64,000 bases of DNA from Nonomuraea candida (GTDB lineage Bacteria > Actinomycetota > Actinomycetes > Streptosporangiales > Streptosporangiaceae), in the NCBI RefSeq assembly GCF_000725485.1, contig NZ_JOAG01000054.1, positions 15,497-79,496 on the forward strand, given 5' to 3'. Position numbers and translations under genes: made by a program. Every line of letters begins with the position of its first letter. Position 1 is the stretch's first letter. Under the pieces are notes generated by a model. It did no database searches. It saw only the letters and a program-made list of their open reading frames with translations, and was not told where the DNA came from. Below, piece by piece: positions 31,369-39,822 of this stretch.

Positions 31369-32544
31369 TCAGCTCGCGTCGCGGGCCCGGGCGAGCTCGG
31401 CGAGCACCTCGGCGGTGTGCTGGCCGGGGCGCGGGGCGTGGCGCCGCACGGAGGCCGGGGTGGCGGAGAAGCCCACCGGGACGCCGATCTGCCGGTACGC
31501 GCCCTCGGTCGGGTGCTCGGCCAGGTCGAGCAGGTGGCCGCCGCGTACGTAGTCGTCGTCCGCCGCCTCCTCCAGCCGCAGCACCGGCGCGACCGGGATG
31601 TTGTGCTTGGCGCAGACCTCCATCCACTCGGCGGTGGTCAGCGCCGGGGTGGCCGCCTCGATCATCCGGCTGATCTCCTCGCCGTGCCGGCGCATGTCCA
31701 GCGTGTCCCCGCTGACCAGCGGGTGCCCGGCGAGGTCGGGCCGCCCGGCGGCGGCGAACAGGTCGCGGCAGTTGCCCGGCGTGTACGGCACGATCATCGC
31801 CAGCCCGTCCCTGGTCGGCCGCGCCCGGTGCCCCTTGACCATGGACAGCGTGAACCCGGTGGGCCCCAGCGGCGGCTCGAACGTCCGCCCCTGCAGATGC
31901 TCGACCAGGTTGAAGGCGAGCAGCGTGTCGGCCATCGGCACCTCGACGAGCTGCCCCTGCCCGGTCGCGCGCTGGTGCACGAGCGCGGCCAGCACGGAGT
32001 AGGCGATGGTGAGCGCGGCGACCTTGTCGGCGAAGATGCTCGGCAGCACCACGGGCGCGCCGATGTCGCCGCTGCGCTCGGCCACGTCCACCAGGCCCGA
32101 GGCGGCCTGCACGGTCTCGTCGTAGGCCGCCAGCCCGGCCCGGTCGGAGTCCGGCCGGAACCCCTGGGCGTGCGCGTAGATCAGCGCCGGATGCGCCTCG
32201 GCCAGGCTCTCGTAGTCGAGCCCCAGCCGGCGCAGCGCGCCGATGCGCATGTTGGTGACGAGGATGTCGGCCCGGCCGATCAGGTCGAGCGCCCGCGCGC
32301 GGCCCTCGTCGTCCTTGAGGTCGAGGGCGACGCTGCGCTTGTTGCGGTTGACGTTGAGGTGCAGCGGGGTCATCCCCGGGGTGCGGCACACGGTGCCGGC
32401 GCGTACGGTGTCGCGCGGCGACTCGATCTTGACGACGTCCGCGCCCAGGTCGCCGAGGATCTGGGCGGCGTACGGGCCCATGACCACGGTCGCCAGATCC
32501 ACCACCCGGACGCCGGCCAGCGGCCCTTTTCCGGTCTGTGCCAT
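31369..32544 (-). CDS. Family III (CaiB/BaiF) CoA-transferase, possibly glutarate-specific
   Basis: 391 residues. LAGVRVVDLATVVMGPYAAQ (N-terminal motif), LGADVVKIESPRDTVRA and the active-site region NRNKRSVALDLKDDEGRARA. The catalytic Asp is expected in the YDETVQAASGLV segment. Neighbouring glutaryl-CoA dehydrogenase-like gene and the SUGCT precedent suggest succinyl-CoA:glutarate CoA-transferase activity (inference). ATG 32544 has GGGAGG upstream. A LysR-type site lies in its promoter. Confidence 0.92.
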   Translation of the reverse strand: MAQTGKGPLAGVRVVDLATVVMGPYAAQILGDLGADVVKIESPRDTVRAGTVCRTPGMTPLHLNVNRNKRSVALDLKDDEGRARALDLIGRADILVTNMRIGALRRLGLDYESLAEAHPALIYAHAQGFRPDSDRAGLAAYDETVQAASGLVDVAERSGDIGAPVVLPSIFADKVAALTIAYSVLAALVHQRATGQGQLVEVPMADTLLAFNLVEHLQGRTFEPPLGPTGFTLSMVKGHRARPTRDGLAMIVPYTPGNCRDLFAAAGRPDLAGHPLVSGDTLDMRRHGEEISRMIEAATPALTTAEWMEVCAKHNIPVAPVLRLEEAADDDYVRGGHLLDLAEHPTEGAYRQIGVPVGFSATPASVRRHAPRPGQHTAEVLAELARARDAS

Positions 32545-32564
32545 CACGACCTCCCATAGGCAGA

Positions 32565-32583
32565 TAATTAGTCCCGCTAACTA
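32565..32583 (-). promoter_or_regulatory. LysR-type T-N11-A box and -10 before the CoA-transferase gene
   Basis: TTAG-TCCCG-CTAA (32568-32580) is a perfect palindromic T-N11-A element, extending to TAATTAG/CTAACTA arms at 32565-32583. On the minus strand the TAATTAT part resembles a -10 box. The LysR gene starts just upstream, and this AT-rich island stands out from the GC-rich surroundings. Confidence 0.65.
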
Positions 32584-32657
32584 TGGTAGGCGCGGGCGCC
32601 CCCGAACCCCAAAGCGGTAATGACACCAACTGGCGAACAATGGCGTGACCGCGCCGG

Positions 32658-33557
32658 TCACGCCGCCGGGTCGGGCAGCACCTCCTGCGCCAGGCGCAGC
32701 AACTCGGCGAGTTCCGGCCGGTCGACGCGGTCGGCCCGCCAGATCAGGCCGGTGGTCAGCTCGGGCCGGAAATCCTCGAACGGCACCGTCACGACGTTCT
32801 CCGGGCGCAGCCTGCCGAGCGGGCTCGCGGCGTCGAGAAAGGAAATGGAAAACGCCGCGCCGTTGGCCACCATTTCGCTGGTGCTGGCATAGTCGGCGGT
32901 CTCCAGAATGATCCGCCGCCGGATTCCGGCCGATTTCAGCCGGACCGCGAGCTGCTCGAAGTAGGGCGGCAGGCCACGTGGCGTGACGTAGGCGTACCCG
33001 GTCAGCTCGCGCAGCGAGACCGACGCGCGCCCGGCGAACGCGGCGGCCGGGAGCACGGCGCCCAGCGGCTCGCGCAGCACCTCGCGCACCTCGATCCCCT
33101 CGGCGCCCACCGGCAGGTGCACCAGCGCCGCGACCTGCTCGCCCCGCTGCACCCCCGCCAGCAGGTCGGCGCTGCCGCCCGGCCAGCGCTTCAGCTCGCA
33201 CAGGTGGGCGGCCCGCCGCTCCAGCACGGCCAGCCGCTCGCGCAGCCGGGGGTGCAGGACCGGCGGGACGCCGACGTACACGGTGGGCCGGCCCTCCTGG
33301 ACCGCCTGGCGCAGCCGCCACGGCAGGTCGTCGAAGCGGGCCAGCACGTCCTTGGCGATGGGCAGCAGCGCCGCGCCGGCCTCGGTCAGCTCGACGTGGT
33401 GCGGGTCGCGGTCGAACAGCCGCACGCCGAGCTCGCCCTCCAGGTCGCGCACGCGCCGGCTGAGCGGCGAGGTGGCCATGTGCAGGCCGCGCGCGGCGGC
33501 GGAGAAGCTCAGGTGCTCGGCGACCGCGACGAAGTACCGCAGGTGGAAGATCTCCAT
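32658..33557 (-). CDS. LysR-family transcriptional regulator
   Basis: 299 residues. N-terminal HTH (MEIFHLRYFVAVAEHLSFSA, AARGLHMATSPLSRRVRDLE) and LTEAGAALLP wing, then a periplasmic-binding-type effector domain. It precedes the CoA-transferase and acyl-CoA dehydrogenase genes on the same strand, with a T-N11-A box in the gap, so it should activate that pair in response to a carboxylic acid or its CoA ester (inference). Starts at ATG 33557. Confidence 0.9.
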   Translation of the reverse strand: MEIFHLRYFVAVAEHLSFSAAARGLHMATSPLSRRVRDLEGELGVRLFDRDPHHVELTEAGAALLPIAKDVLARFDDLPWRLRQAVQEGRPTVYVGVPPVLHPRLRERLAVLERRAAHLCELKRWPGGSADLLAGVQRGEQVAALVHLPVGAEGIEVREVLREPLGAVLPAAAFAGRASVSLRELTGYAYVTPRGLPPYFEQLAVRLKSAGIRRRIILETADYASTSEMVANGAAFSISFLDAASPLGRLRPENVVTVPFEDFRPELTTGLIWRADRVDRPELAELLRLAQEVLPDPAA

Positions 33558-33737
33558 CGCCGCCCAGCGTACGCGAATCCGCAGGTCAGACCCTTGAGGA
33601 GGCTCCGGGCGCGGGTGGCGGCGGCCGTCCCGCCGGGGCGCGCGAGCTGTCGGGGGATGTGAAGATTATGAGCTTTCCGCGCGCGGACCGATGATCTTCT
33701 GTAGGCAGGAACAGATCCTTTGACCGCATGACCCGCA

Positions 33738-33837
33738 GACGACCAGGAGGCTGCCCCCGTGCCCGACGACCAGGAGGCTGCCCCCGTGCCCGACGACGAG
33801 GAGGCTGCCTCCGTGCCAGACGACCAGGAGGCCCCGC
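33738..33837 (+). repeat. Tandem 27-bp repeats carrying ribosome binding sites before the kinase gene
   Basis: Three full units start at 33738, 33765 and 33792, and a fourth partial at 33819. Each has GACGACCAGGAGGCTGCC followed by a GTG 8-9 nt after its AGGAGG. The partial copy supplies the RBS of the kinase. One frame reads VPDDQEAAP-type repeats ending in a TGA that overlaps the kinase start region. The array gives four AGGAGG sites in a row. Confidence 0.85.
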
Positions 33838-35706
33838 GTGCTCTCTGACCGGTACGTGCTGCAGGACCGCCTCGGCAGCGGGGGCATGGGCACCGTGTGG
33901 CGCGCGCACGACCGGCTCCTCGGCCGCACCGTCGCGGTGAAGGAGATGCACCTCCGGAGCGGCGGCGCGGCCCGCGCCGACCAGGCCGCCCGGGCGCACC
34001 GGGAGTCGCACGCCATCGCCCGGATCTCCCACCCGAACGTCGTCAACGTCTACGACCTCGTGACCCACGACGAGCGGTTGTGGCTGGTGATGGAGTTCGT
34101 GGACGGGCCCTCCCTGGCCGAGCGCGTCGCCGCCGCCGGGCCGATGAGCCCCGCCGAGGTCGCCGGGATCGGCTTGCAGCTCCTGTCCGCCCTGGAGGCC
34201 GTGCACGCCGCCGGGGCGCTGCACCGGGACGTCAAACCGGCCAACGTGCTGCTGCGCCGCGACGGCAGGGTGGTGCTGTGCGACTTCGGCATCGCGGCCC
34301 TGACCGGCGCCGACGCGCTCACCGAGAGCGGCGCGGTGGTGGGCTCCTACGACTACATCGCCCCCGAACGGCTCGGCCACCGGCCCGTGGGTCCGCCCAG
34401 CGACCTGTTCTCGCTCGGGGTCACCCTGTGCTGGCTGCTGTCCGGCCGCACCCCGTTCGCCCGTCCCGAGCCCGCCGGCGTGCTCCACGCCATCGCCACG
34501 GAACCGCCCGAGCTCCCGGCCGCCGCCGGGCCGCTGCGTCCCGCGCTCGAAGCGCTGCTGCGCAAGGACCCGGCCGACCGCCCGCCGGCGGCGGAGGCGA
34601 GCCGCCTGCTGCGGCCCCTCAGCACGACGGCGCCCACCGCACCCGACCGGCCGGCGACGGCACCGGGACCCGCCCCCGCGTCCGACCCGCCGGTGGCGGC
34701 ACCGCGGTCCGGCCCCGCGTCCCACCCGTCGGTGGCGGCGCCGCGGGCCGGCTCTCCGTTCGACGTGCCGGTGGCGGCACCGAGGGCCGGCTCCGCGCGG
34801 CGCCGGCGGCGGCTCGCCCTGGCGGCGGCCTCCGCCGCCGTCCTGCTCGCCGCCGTCGTCACCGGCGGCGTGCTGATGACCCGCGCGGGAGGCGGCGTCG
34901 CCGGCGGCACGAGCGACGGCGCGGGCGCGACGGCGAGCAGGTCGGGCGACGCCGGGGCCGGGACGGCGAGTCCCTCCGTGCCGGTCACCGGCGGGCCGGT
35001 CCGCGTCGAGGCCGTGCTGCCGGTGCCCGGCGACCCGGATCTCGACGCCCCCGGCCACTACTGGATGTTCTCCGGCGACCGCTACGTCCGGGTCAGCCTC
35101 GCGGCCTCGGGCTACCCGGTGCGGCAGCTCCTGCTGCCCTCCTCGCCGCTGCTGGCGTGGCAGGACACGTTCGGGGAGCTGCCGGGGTTCCGGGACGGGA
35201 TCGACGCGACGCTGCGCGTCCCCGGCTCTCGGGACGAGTACTGGGTGTTCTCCGGAAGCGAGTACATCCGCATCCGGATCGCCGGCGCCGACCAGGGGTA
35301 CGACGACACGCTGGTGGCCGGCCCGCGGCCGCTCAGCGACTGGCGGGACGCCTTCGGCGACCTCGCCGACGAGGGCATCGACGCGGTGATGCGCACGCCG
35401 GACGACCCGGACCAGTACTGGGTGTTCGCGGGCGACCGGTACGTGCGGACCACACTGGACGGCGAAGGCCCCGCCGGCAGCGTCACCATCGGCCCGTCGG
35501 GGCTCGACGGCTGGCCCGGCACCTTCGGCAAGGTCCCCGCGTTCCGCCAGGGGATCGACGCGGCGATGCCCGTGCCGGGCGAGCGGAACGACTACTGGGT
35601 GTTCTCCGGCGCCCGGTACATGAAGATCCGCGTCACCGACCGCGCCTACGAGGACACCGTGCTCGAAGGCCCCCGGCCCCTTCGCGACTGGGCCGCCCTC
35701 GACTGA
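33838..35706 (+). CDS. Transmembrane Ser/Thr protein kinase with outer hemopexin-like propeller
   Basis: 622 residues. Kinase domain (6-265): GSGGMG (13-18), Lys35 in VAVKEM, catalytic HRDVKPANV and DFG in VLCDFGIAAL, so all key residues are present. A Pro/Ala linker follows (residues ~265-320), then a membrane helix (LALAAASAAVLLAAVVTGGV). The outer part has four hemopexin-like blades, each with a (Y)W(V/M)F(S/A)G core and starting IDA: e.g. IDATLRVPGSRDEYWVFSGS. The usual outer sensor of such kinases is PASTA; here a propeller likely binds protein or glycan. GTG 33838 has AGGAGG 6 nt upstream, from the repeat array. Confidence 0.9.
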   Translation: MLSDRYVLQDRLGSGGMGTVWRAHDRLLGRTVAVKEMHLRSGGAARADQAARAHRESHAIARISHPNVVNVYDLVTHDERLWLVMEFVDGPSLAERVAAAGPMSPAEVAGIGLQLLSALEAVHAAGALHRDVKPANVLLRRDGRVVLCDFGIAALTGADALTESGAVVGSYDYIAPERLGHRPVGPPSDLFSLGVTLCWLLSGRTPFARPEPAGVLHAIATEPPELPAAAGPLRPALEALLRKDPADRPPAAEASRLLRPLSTTAPTAPDRPATAPGPAPASDPPVAAPRSGPASHPSVAAPRAGSPFDVPVAAPRAGSARRRRRLALAAASAAVLLAAVVTGGVLMTRAGGGVAGGTSDGAGATASRSGDAGAGTASPSVPVTGGPVRVEAVLPVPGDPDLDAPGHYWMFSGDRYVRVSLAASGYPVRQLLLPSSPLLAWQDTFGELPGFRDGIDATLRVPGSRDEYWVFSGSEYIRIRIAGADQGYDDTLVAGPRPLSDWRDAFGDLADEGIDAVMRTPDDPDQYWVFAGDRYVRTTLDGEGPAGSVTIGPSGLDGWPGTFGKVPAFRQGIDAAMPVPGERNDYWVFSGARYMKIRVTDRAYEDTVLEGPRPLRDWAALD

Positions 35707-35821
35707 CCCGCCCCGCCCCCTCCGCGACTCGGCCACCCTCGGCTGGGCCGCGCTCGGCTGACCGCCCCCGGCCGACCCGCCCCCTCGCTTGAGCCACCCT
35801 CGGAGGTGGCCCGCGCGCCGG

Positions 35822-36988
35822 TCAGCTCGTGACGGGGCGCTCGTCCCGGCGGCCCAGGAAGAAGTAGACGCCGCGGTCGGCCTGCATCGCGGTGTGGAAC
35901 TTCCTGGCCTTGGACCTGCCCGACTCGTTGGCGGTGACGACCGTGACCACCACGTAGTTCAGGTACGAGCCCGAGTAGACCGCGCCGTAGGCGTACCTGC
36001 TGTGGGCGCTGCTCCTGCGCCAGCCCACCTTCCTGTCGGCGGAGTTCCGCAGCCGGTCGGCGGTCTTCTTGGCATCGGAGCTGTTCGGGAAGGACAGGAT
36101 GACCTGCACCGCCCTGACGTTCCCGCCGTAGGCGGTGTAGGCGAGCTGGATGGCGCTCCGGCAGTCGTTGTCGGCCATGACGCCCTCGGGGTCCACCGGG
36201 TCGCACGAGTCGTACGTCCAGCCGCCGACCTTGCGGGCCGCGTACTTCTCGCCCTTCAGCGAGTAGTTCCAGTTGCCGAACTCGGTGTGCCGTAGGGGGC
36301 CTGCCGAGGTGTCACTGGAAGTGGCGGACGGCTCGGCGGGCTCGGGCTCCGGGGAGCCGGTCGGGCCGGCCGACGGGGACGGGTCCGACGAGGGCGGGTC
36401 CGACGGCGGGGCGGACGTGGGCGAGGTGCTGGGCTGGGCGATCGTGGTGGGCGCGGGGCCGGGGTCGCCGAGAAAGGCGTACGCGCCGAACGCGCCGCCG
36501 CCGATCAGGAGGAGCGCCGACAGCGCGACGATCACGCCGATGAGCACGGGGTTGTTGCGGTTGCCCGGCGAAGGACCCGGGGGAGGACCCGGGGGCGGCC
36601 CGGGGTGGTTCCCGTAGCCGTACGGGCCCGGCGTCTGACCGTACGGGCCTGGGTTCTGGGCGTACGGGCCCGGGTTCTGGTCGTGCGGCCGGCCTTGGCC
36701 GTACGGGCCTGGCGGCTGGCCATGAGGCCGGCCTTGGCCGTACGGGCCGGGGTTCTGGCCGTGCGGCTGACCGTACGGGCCGGGCCGGCCGTAGGGGTCC
36801 GGGTTCTGGCCGTACTGGCCTGGATGGCCAGGCTGGCCGGGGTGACCTGAAGAGGCAGGCTGACCGGGGTGGCCGGGCGGCTGGGGTGGGCCGTAGCCGG
36901 GGGCGCCCTGGCCGGGTGGCGGCCCGTACCCCTGGGGGCCCTGCGGTCCACCGGGCCCCTGGGGATAGGGCTGCTGAGGGTGTGCCAT
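35822..36988 (-). CDS. Membrane protein with Pro/Gly/Tyr-rich cytosolic tail
   Basis: 388 residues. The N-terminal ~160 residues are low complexity (PYGQxxGP and GHPGQP units), then one membrane helix (VLIGVIVALSALLLIGGGAF) and a Ser/Pro linker (PSTSPTSAPPSDPPSSDPSP). The C-terminal ~130 residues form an outer domain with two Cys (YDSCDPVDPEGVMADNDCRS) and no recognised family. Such a tail is typical of proteins that partner actinobacterial Ser/Thr kinases; this gene is convergent with the kinase gene, and regulation by it is speculation. A CAGAAT box ends 6 nt before ATG 36988 (leaderless). Confidence 0.85.
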   Translation of the reverse strand: MAHPQQPYPQGPGGPQGPQGYGPPPGQGAPGYGPPQPPGHPGQPASSGHPGQPGHPGQYGQNPDPYGRPGPYGQPHGQNPGPYGQGRPHGQPPGPYGQGRPHDQNPGPYAQNPGPYGQTPGPYGYGNHPGPPPGPPPGPSPGNRNNPVLIGVIVALSALLLIGGGAFGAYAFLGDPGPAPTTIAQPSTSPTSAPPSDPPSSDPSPSAGPTGSPEPEPAEPSATSSDTSAGPLRHTEFGNWNYSLKGEKYAARKVGGWTYDSCDPVDPEGVMADNDCRSAIQLAYTAYGGNVRAVQVILSFPNSSDAKKTADRLRNSADRKVGWRRSSAHSRYAYGAVYSGSYLNYVVVTVVTANESGRSKARKFHTAMQADRGVYFFLGRRDERPVTS

Positions 36989-37132
36989 CACCCCATTCTG
37001 CGGCACACCCGTCACAACACTCCCAAGCACCCCAACCTGGACCCCGCCGGGGGCCCCGGGGGCGAGGGAGGCGCGAGGTGGTCGCGTAGTCTGTCGTGGT
37101 CCTTTTCGACCCCGTATCCCCAGGAGAGCGTT

Positions 37133-38134
37133 GTGGACAGGAGCCGGCACCGGATGCTGACGGTGCTCGCGCGCCGCGCCGCCGAGGCGAGCCGGCCCGG
37201 CGAGCGGACCGACGGGCACCGGGTCGCCCTCGCCATCGAGGGCGGCGGGATGCGGGGCACGGTGTCGGCGGGCATGGCGCTGGCGATCCAGCAGCTCGGC
37301 CTGCTGCCGCTGTTCGACGCCGTCTACGGCGCCTCGGCGGGGGCGATCTCGGGGGCCTGGCTGCTGAGCACGCGTCCGGAGGGGCTGCGCGGCTGGACCG
37401 ACCCCGTCTTCGCCAGGGCGCTGATCCGCCGGGGCAACGTGTTGCGCGCCCGTCCCGTCGTGGACGTGCGGAGCCTGGTCGAGACGGTCTACGTCCGGGA
37501 CTTCCCGCTCGACTTCGCCTCCGTGCTGACCTCCCCGATCGAGTTCCATCCGCTCGCCACCGACGTCCTGACGGGCGAGGCGGTGGACCTGCGACCGTCG
37601 CTCACCGACGAGCGCGCCCTGCGGCTCGCCCTGCGGGCCAGCGCCGCCCTGCCGCTGCTGGCCGGCCCGCCCGTGCCGATCGGCGACCGGCTCCTGTACG
37701 ACGCGGGCGTGGCCGAGTCGATCCCCTTCCGCCAGGCCCTGCGCGACGGCGCCACCCACGTGCTCGTCCTGCGCTCGCGCCGGCTGGTCGACCGGGCCCC
37801 GGCCCGCACGGCGCCGTCCTGGGGGTCGCGCCTGGTCACCGGCGTCGGCCTGCGCCGCCACACGCCGGCGCTGCGCACGGCGTTCCTGGCGCGGGCCGCC
37901 CGGCTCGCCGCCGACGACCTGCTCCTGGCCGAGCACGACCGCGACGGCCCGTCCCTGAGCGACGGCCCCGCGATCCTGTCCATCCGTCCGCCGGACACCT
38001 CGCCGGGGATCAGCCGTCTGGAGAGCGACCCGGCCCTCCTGCACACCGCCTTCGAGGTGGGTCACGCCGCCGCGACCGGCGTGCTGAGCCCGGTCACCCG
38101 CCCCCTGGACGACAGCAGATCCGGCCCGGCCTGA
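37133..38134 (+). CDS. Patatin-like phospholipase
   Basis: 333 residues. Oxyanion motif EGGGMRG, nucleophile elbow GASAG (VYGASAGAISGAWLLS) and the dyad Asp in LLYDAGV (usual DG[G/A]). These define patatin/RssA-type acyl hydrolases, acting on phospholipids. GTG 37133 is chosen since AGGAG lies 7 nt upstream and the first 25 residues are basic. Its end overlaps a truncated gene on the other strand near 38138. Confidence 0.92.
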   Translation: MDRSRHRMLTVLARRAAEASRPGERTDGHRVALAIEGGGMRGTVSAGMALAIQQLGLLPLFDAVYGASAGAISGAWLLSTRPEGLRGWTDPVFARALIRRGNVLRARPVVDVRSLVETVYVRDFPLDFASVLTSPIEFHPLATDVLTGEAVDLRPSLTDERALRLALRASAALPLLAGPPVPIGDRLLYDAGVAESIPFRQALRDGATHVLVLRSRRLVDRAPARTAPSWGSRLVTGVGLRRHTPALRTAFLARAARLAADDLLLAEHDRDGPSLSDGPAILSIRPPDTSPGISRLESDPALLHTAFEVGHAAATGVLSPVTRPLDDSRSGPA

Positions 38135-38137
38135 CGC

Positions 38138-38700
38138 GGCCACCAGGGCGGCGCGGACCCGCCGGACGAGCTCGATGCGGCCCCAGCCGTACCAGTGTCC
38201 GGGGGATGCGCCGTCGGACAGCCGCCGGACCAGCAGGGCGTGCTCGTCGGCGTAGCTCTCGATCGCCGCCAGCTCGGTCACGGCCAGCGCCGCGAACAGC
38301 GGGCCGCGCTCGCCCAGCCAGGTCTCGGCGAACAGCGGCAGCACCTTCCGGTCGTCCCACTGCAGGATGGCGGCCGTGATCTTGGTGATCACCGCGGCGC
38401 CCAGCGGGGTGGCGGTGGGCCGGCCTGCCAGGTAGGCCGCGCCGGCCGTGGCGAGCTCCGGGTCGGGGCACCTGGCCAGCGAGTCGAGGAGACGCTGGCG
38501 GCACTCGGCGAGCCTCTTGGCGAGCTCCTTGGGCGCGCCGGGGTCGGGCCGCTGCGCGGGAACGCGCACGCCGCCTCGCCGCGGGTGCAGCGCGCGCAGC
38601 CAGGCGGCCGGCATGACCAGCCGGTCCTCCTCCTCCGCGCCACCGGCCGCCGCCGGGGAGCCGGCCCGCGCGGCGGCCCCGGCCTCCTCCTCCGTGTAGC
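38138..38700 (-). pseudogene. Truncated gene, N-terminal part only (possibly DUF4132-type)
   Basis: Coding-like codon bias runs about 185 codons: MPAAWLRALHPRRGGVRVPA, ELAKRLAECRQRLLDSLARC, FAETWLGERGPLFAALAVTE, SDGASPGHWYGWGRIELVRR. The pattern resembles the start of large actinobacterial DUF4132 proteins, but the frame runs directly into the patatin gene's complement without a fitting end. No good start codon with RBS is found at the other end either. Most likely a remnant cut off at the patatin boundary. Family call is weak. Confidence 0.42.
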
Positions 38701-38758
38701 CCTTGCCCGCCGGGGAGACGGGGTGCCGCGGGCGGGGCGCGACTCTTAGGATCGGGGC

Positions 38759-39703
38759 ATGCCCCTGAGCGTGCAGGACGTCGACCGGTTCGAGGCGGCC
38801 AGGCCGCGGCTGGAGGCCATCGCCTACCGGCTGCTCGGCTCCGCCGCGGAGGCCGAGGACGCCGTGCAGGAGACGTTCCTGCGCTGGCAGGCCGCCGACG
38901 TCGAGCGCGTCGGGGTCCCCGAGGCGTGGCTGACGAAGGTCCTCACGAACCTGTGCCTCAACCAGCTCACCTCCGCGCGGGCGCGCCGCGAGACCTACGT
39001 GGGCCAGTGGCTGCCCGAGCCGCTGCTCGCCGGCGACCCGATGCTCGGCCCCGCCGACACGGCCGAGCAGCGCGAGTCGGTCTCGTACGCCGTCCTCGCC
39101 CTCATGGAGCGCCTGTCGCCCAACGAGCGGGCGGTCTACGTGCTGCGGGAGGCCTTCGACTACCCGCACCGCGAGATCGCCGAGATCCTCGACCTCACCG
39201 AGGCCGCCAGCCAGCAGCTCTACCACCGTGCCAAGAGGCACGTCGCCGACGGCAGGGCCCGCGCCGAGGTCGACGAGGCCGCCGCGCGGCGCATCGTCGA
39301 GGAGTTCCTGGCCGCCGCCGTCACCGGCCGCACCGAGCCGCTCGTACGCCTGCTCACCGCCGACGCCGTCTCCGTCGGCGACGGCGGCGGGAAGGTCCCG
39401 GCCCGCGCCAAGGCGTTCGAGGGCGCCGGCGCGGTCGCGACGTTCCTGCGGGGCCTGTTCGCGCCCGGCGTGGCCAAGCGCGCGATCGTCGGCGGCTCGC
39501 CCGAGCTCTACATCTGGCCCGCCAACGGCGCCCCCGCCCTCGTGGCCGTCCTGGACGGCCGGGTCGTCGGCGTCATGTGCCTGGAGATCACCCCCGAGGG
39601 CATCGCCGCGTTCCGGCACCAGGTCAACCCCGACAAGCTCCAGCGCGCGACCGAGCAGTGGGCCGCCACCGACCACGGGGAGCCGCTGCTCACCATCTGG
39701 TGA
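38759..39703 (+). CDS. ECF sigma factor, ECF41 group (SigJ-type)
   Basis: 314 residues. Sigma2 (LEAIAYRLLGSAAEAEDAVQ), the ECF41 linker WLPEP, sigma4 (FDYPHREIAEILDLTEAASQ) and a SnoaL-like C-terminal domain ending in the NPDKL motif (VNPDKLQRA). In ECF41 the C-terminal domain replaces an anti-sigma factor. A TAGGAT box (38747-38752) ends 6 nt before the ATG, so it is leaderless. The oxidoreductase gene follows and carries an ECF41-type promoter, as expected for the group. Confidence 0.92.
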   Translation: MPLSVQDVDRFEAARPRLEAIAYRLLGSAAEAEDAVQETFLRWQAADVERVGVPEAWLTKVLTNLCLNQLTSARARRETYVGQWLPEPLLAGDPMLGPADTAEQRESVSYAVLALMERLSPNERAVYVLREAFDYPHREIAEILDLTEAASQQLYHRAKRHVADGRARAEVDEAAARRIVEEFLAAAVTGRTEPLVRLLTADAVSVGDGGGKVPARAKAFEGAGAVATFLRGLFAPGVAKRAIVGGSPELYIWPANGAPALVAVLDGRVVGVMCLEITPEGIAAFRHQVNPDKLQRATEQWAATDHGEPLLTIW

Positions 39704-39760
39704 CCCCCATGTGAGGTGCGGGCGCGAGGTGCGGGTGTGAGGTGCTTCACACCGCGTTCC

Positions 39761-39788
39761 TGTCAGGAATCGGCGGGCTGCCCGGTTC
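39761..39788 (+). promoter_or_regulatory. Candidate ECF41 promoter of the first oxidoreductase
   Basis: TGTCA (39761-39765), 17-bp spacer, CGGTTC (39783-39788), 34 bp before the ATG. TGTCA is the known ECF41 -35. The same elements, spacing and part of the spacer (GAATCGGC) precede the second oxidoreductase at 54803, which supports this as a real sigma site. Confidence 0.7.
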
Positions 39789-39822
39789 AAGGGGCAAAAC
39801 CGCGCGAGACAGGAGCAAGAAG

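Noticed and set aside
33728..33940. Arg/Gly/Pro/Cys repeat peptide before the kinase gene
   Set aside because: It is one frame of the 27-bp RBS repeats and runs out of frame into the kinase gene; no RBS of its own is clear.
35822..39790. A single 1322-codon open frame on the minus strand
   Set aside because: High GC removes stop codons; only 35822-36988 and a fragment near 38138-38700 look coding. The rest is the complement of the patatin and ECF41 genes.
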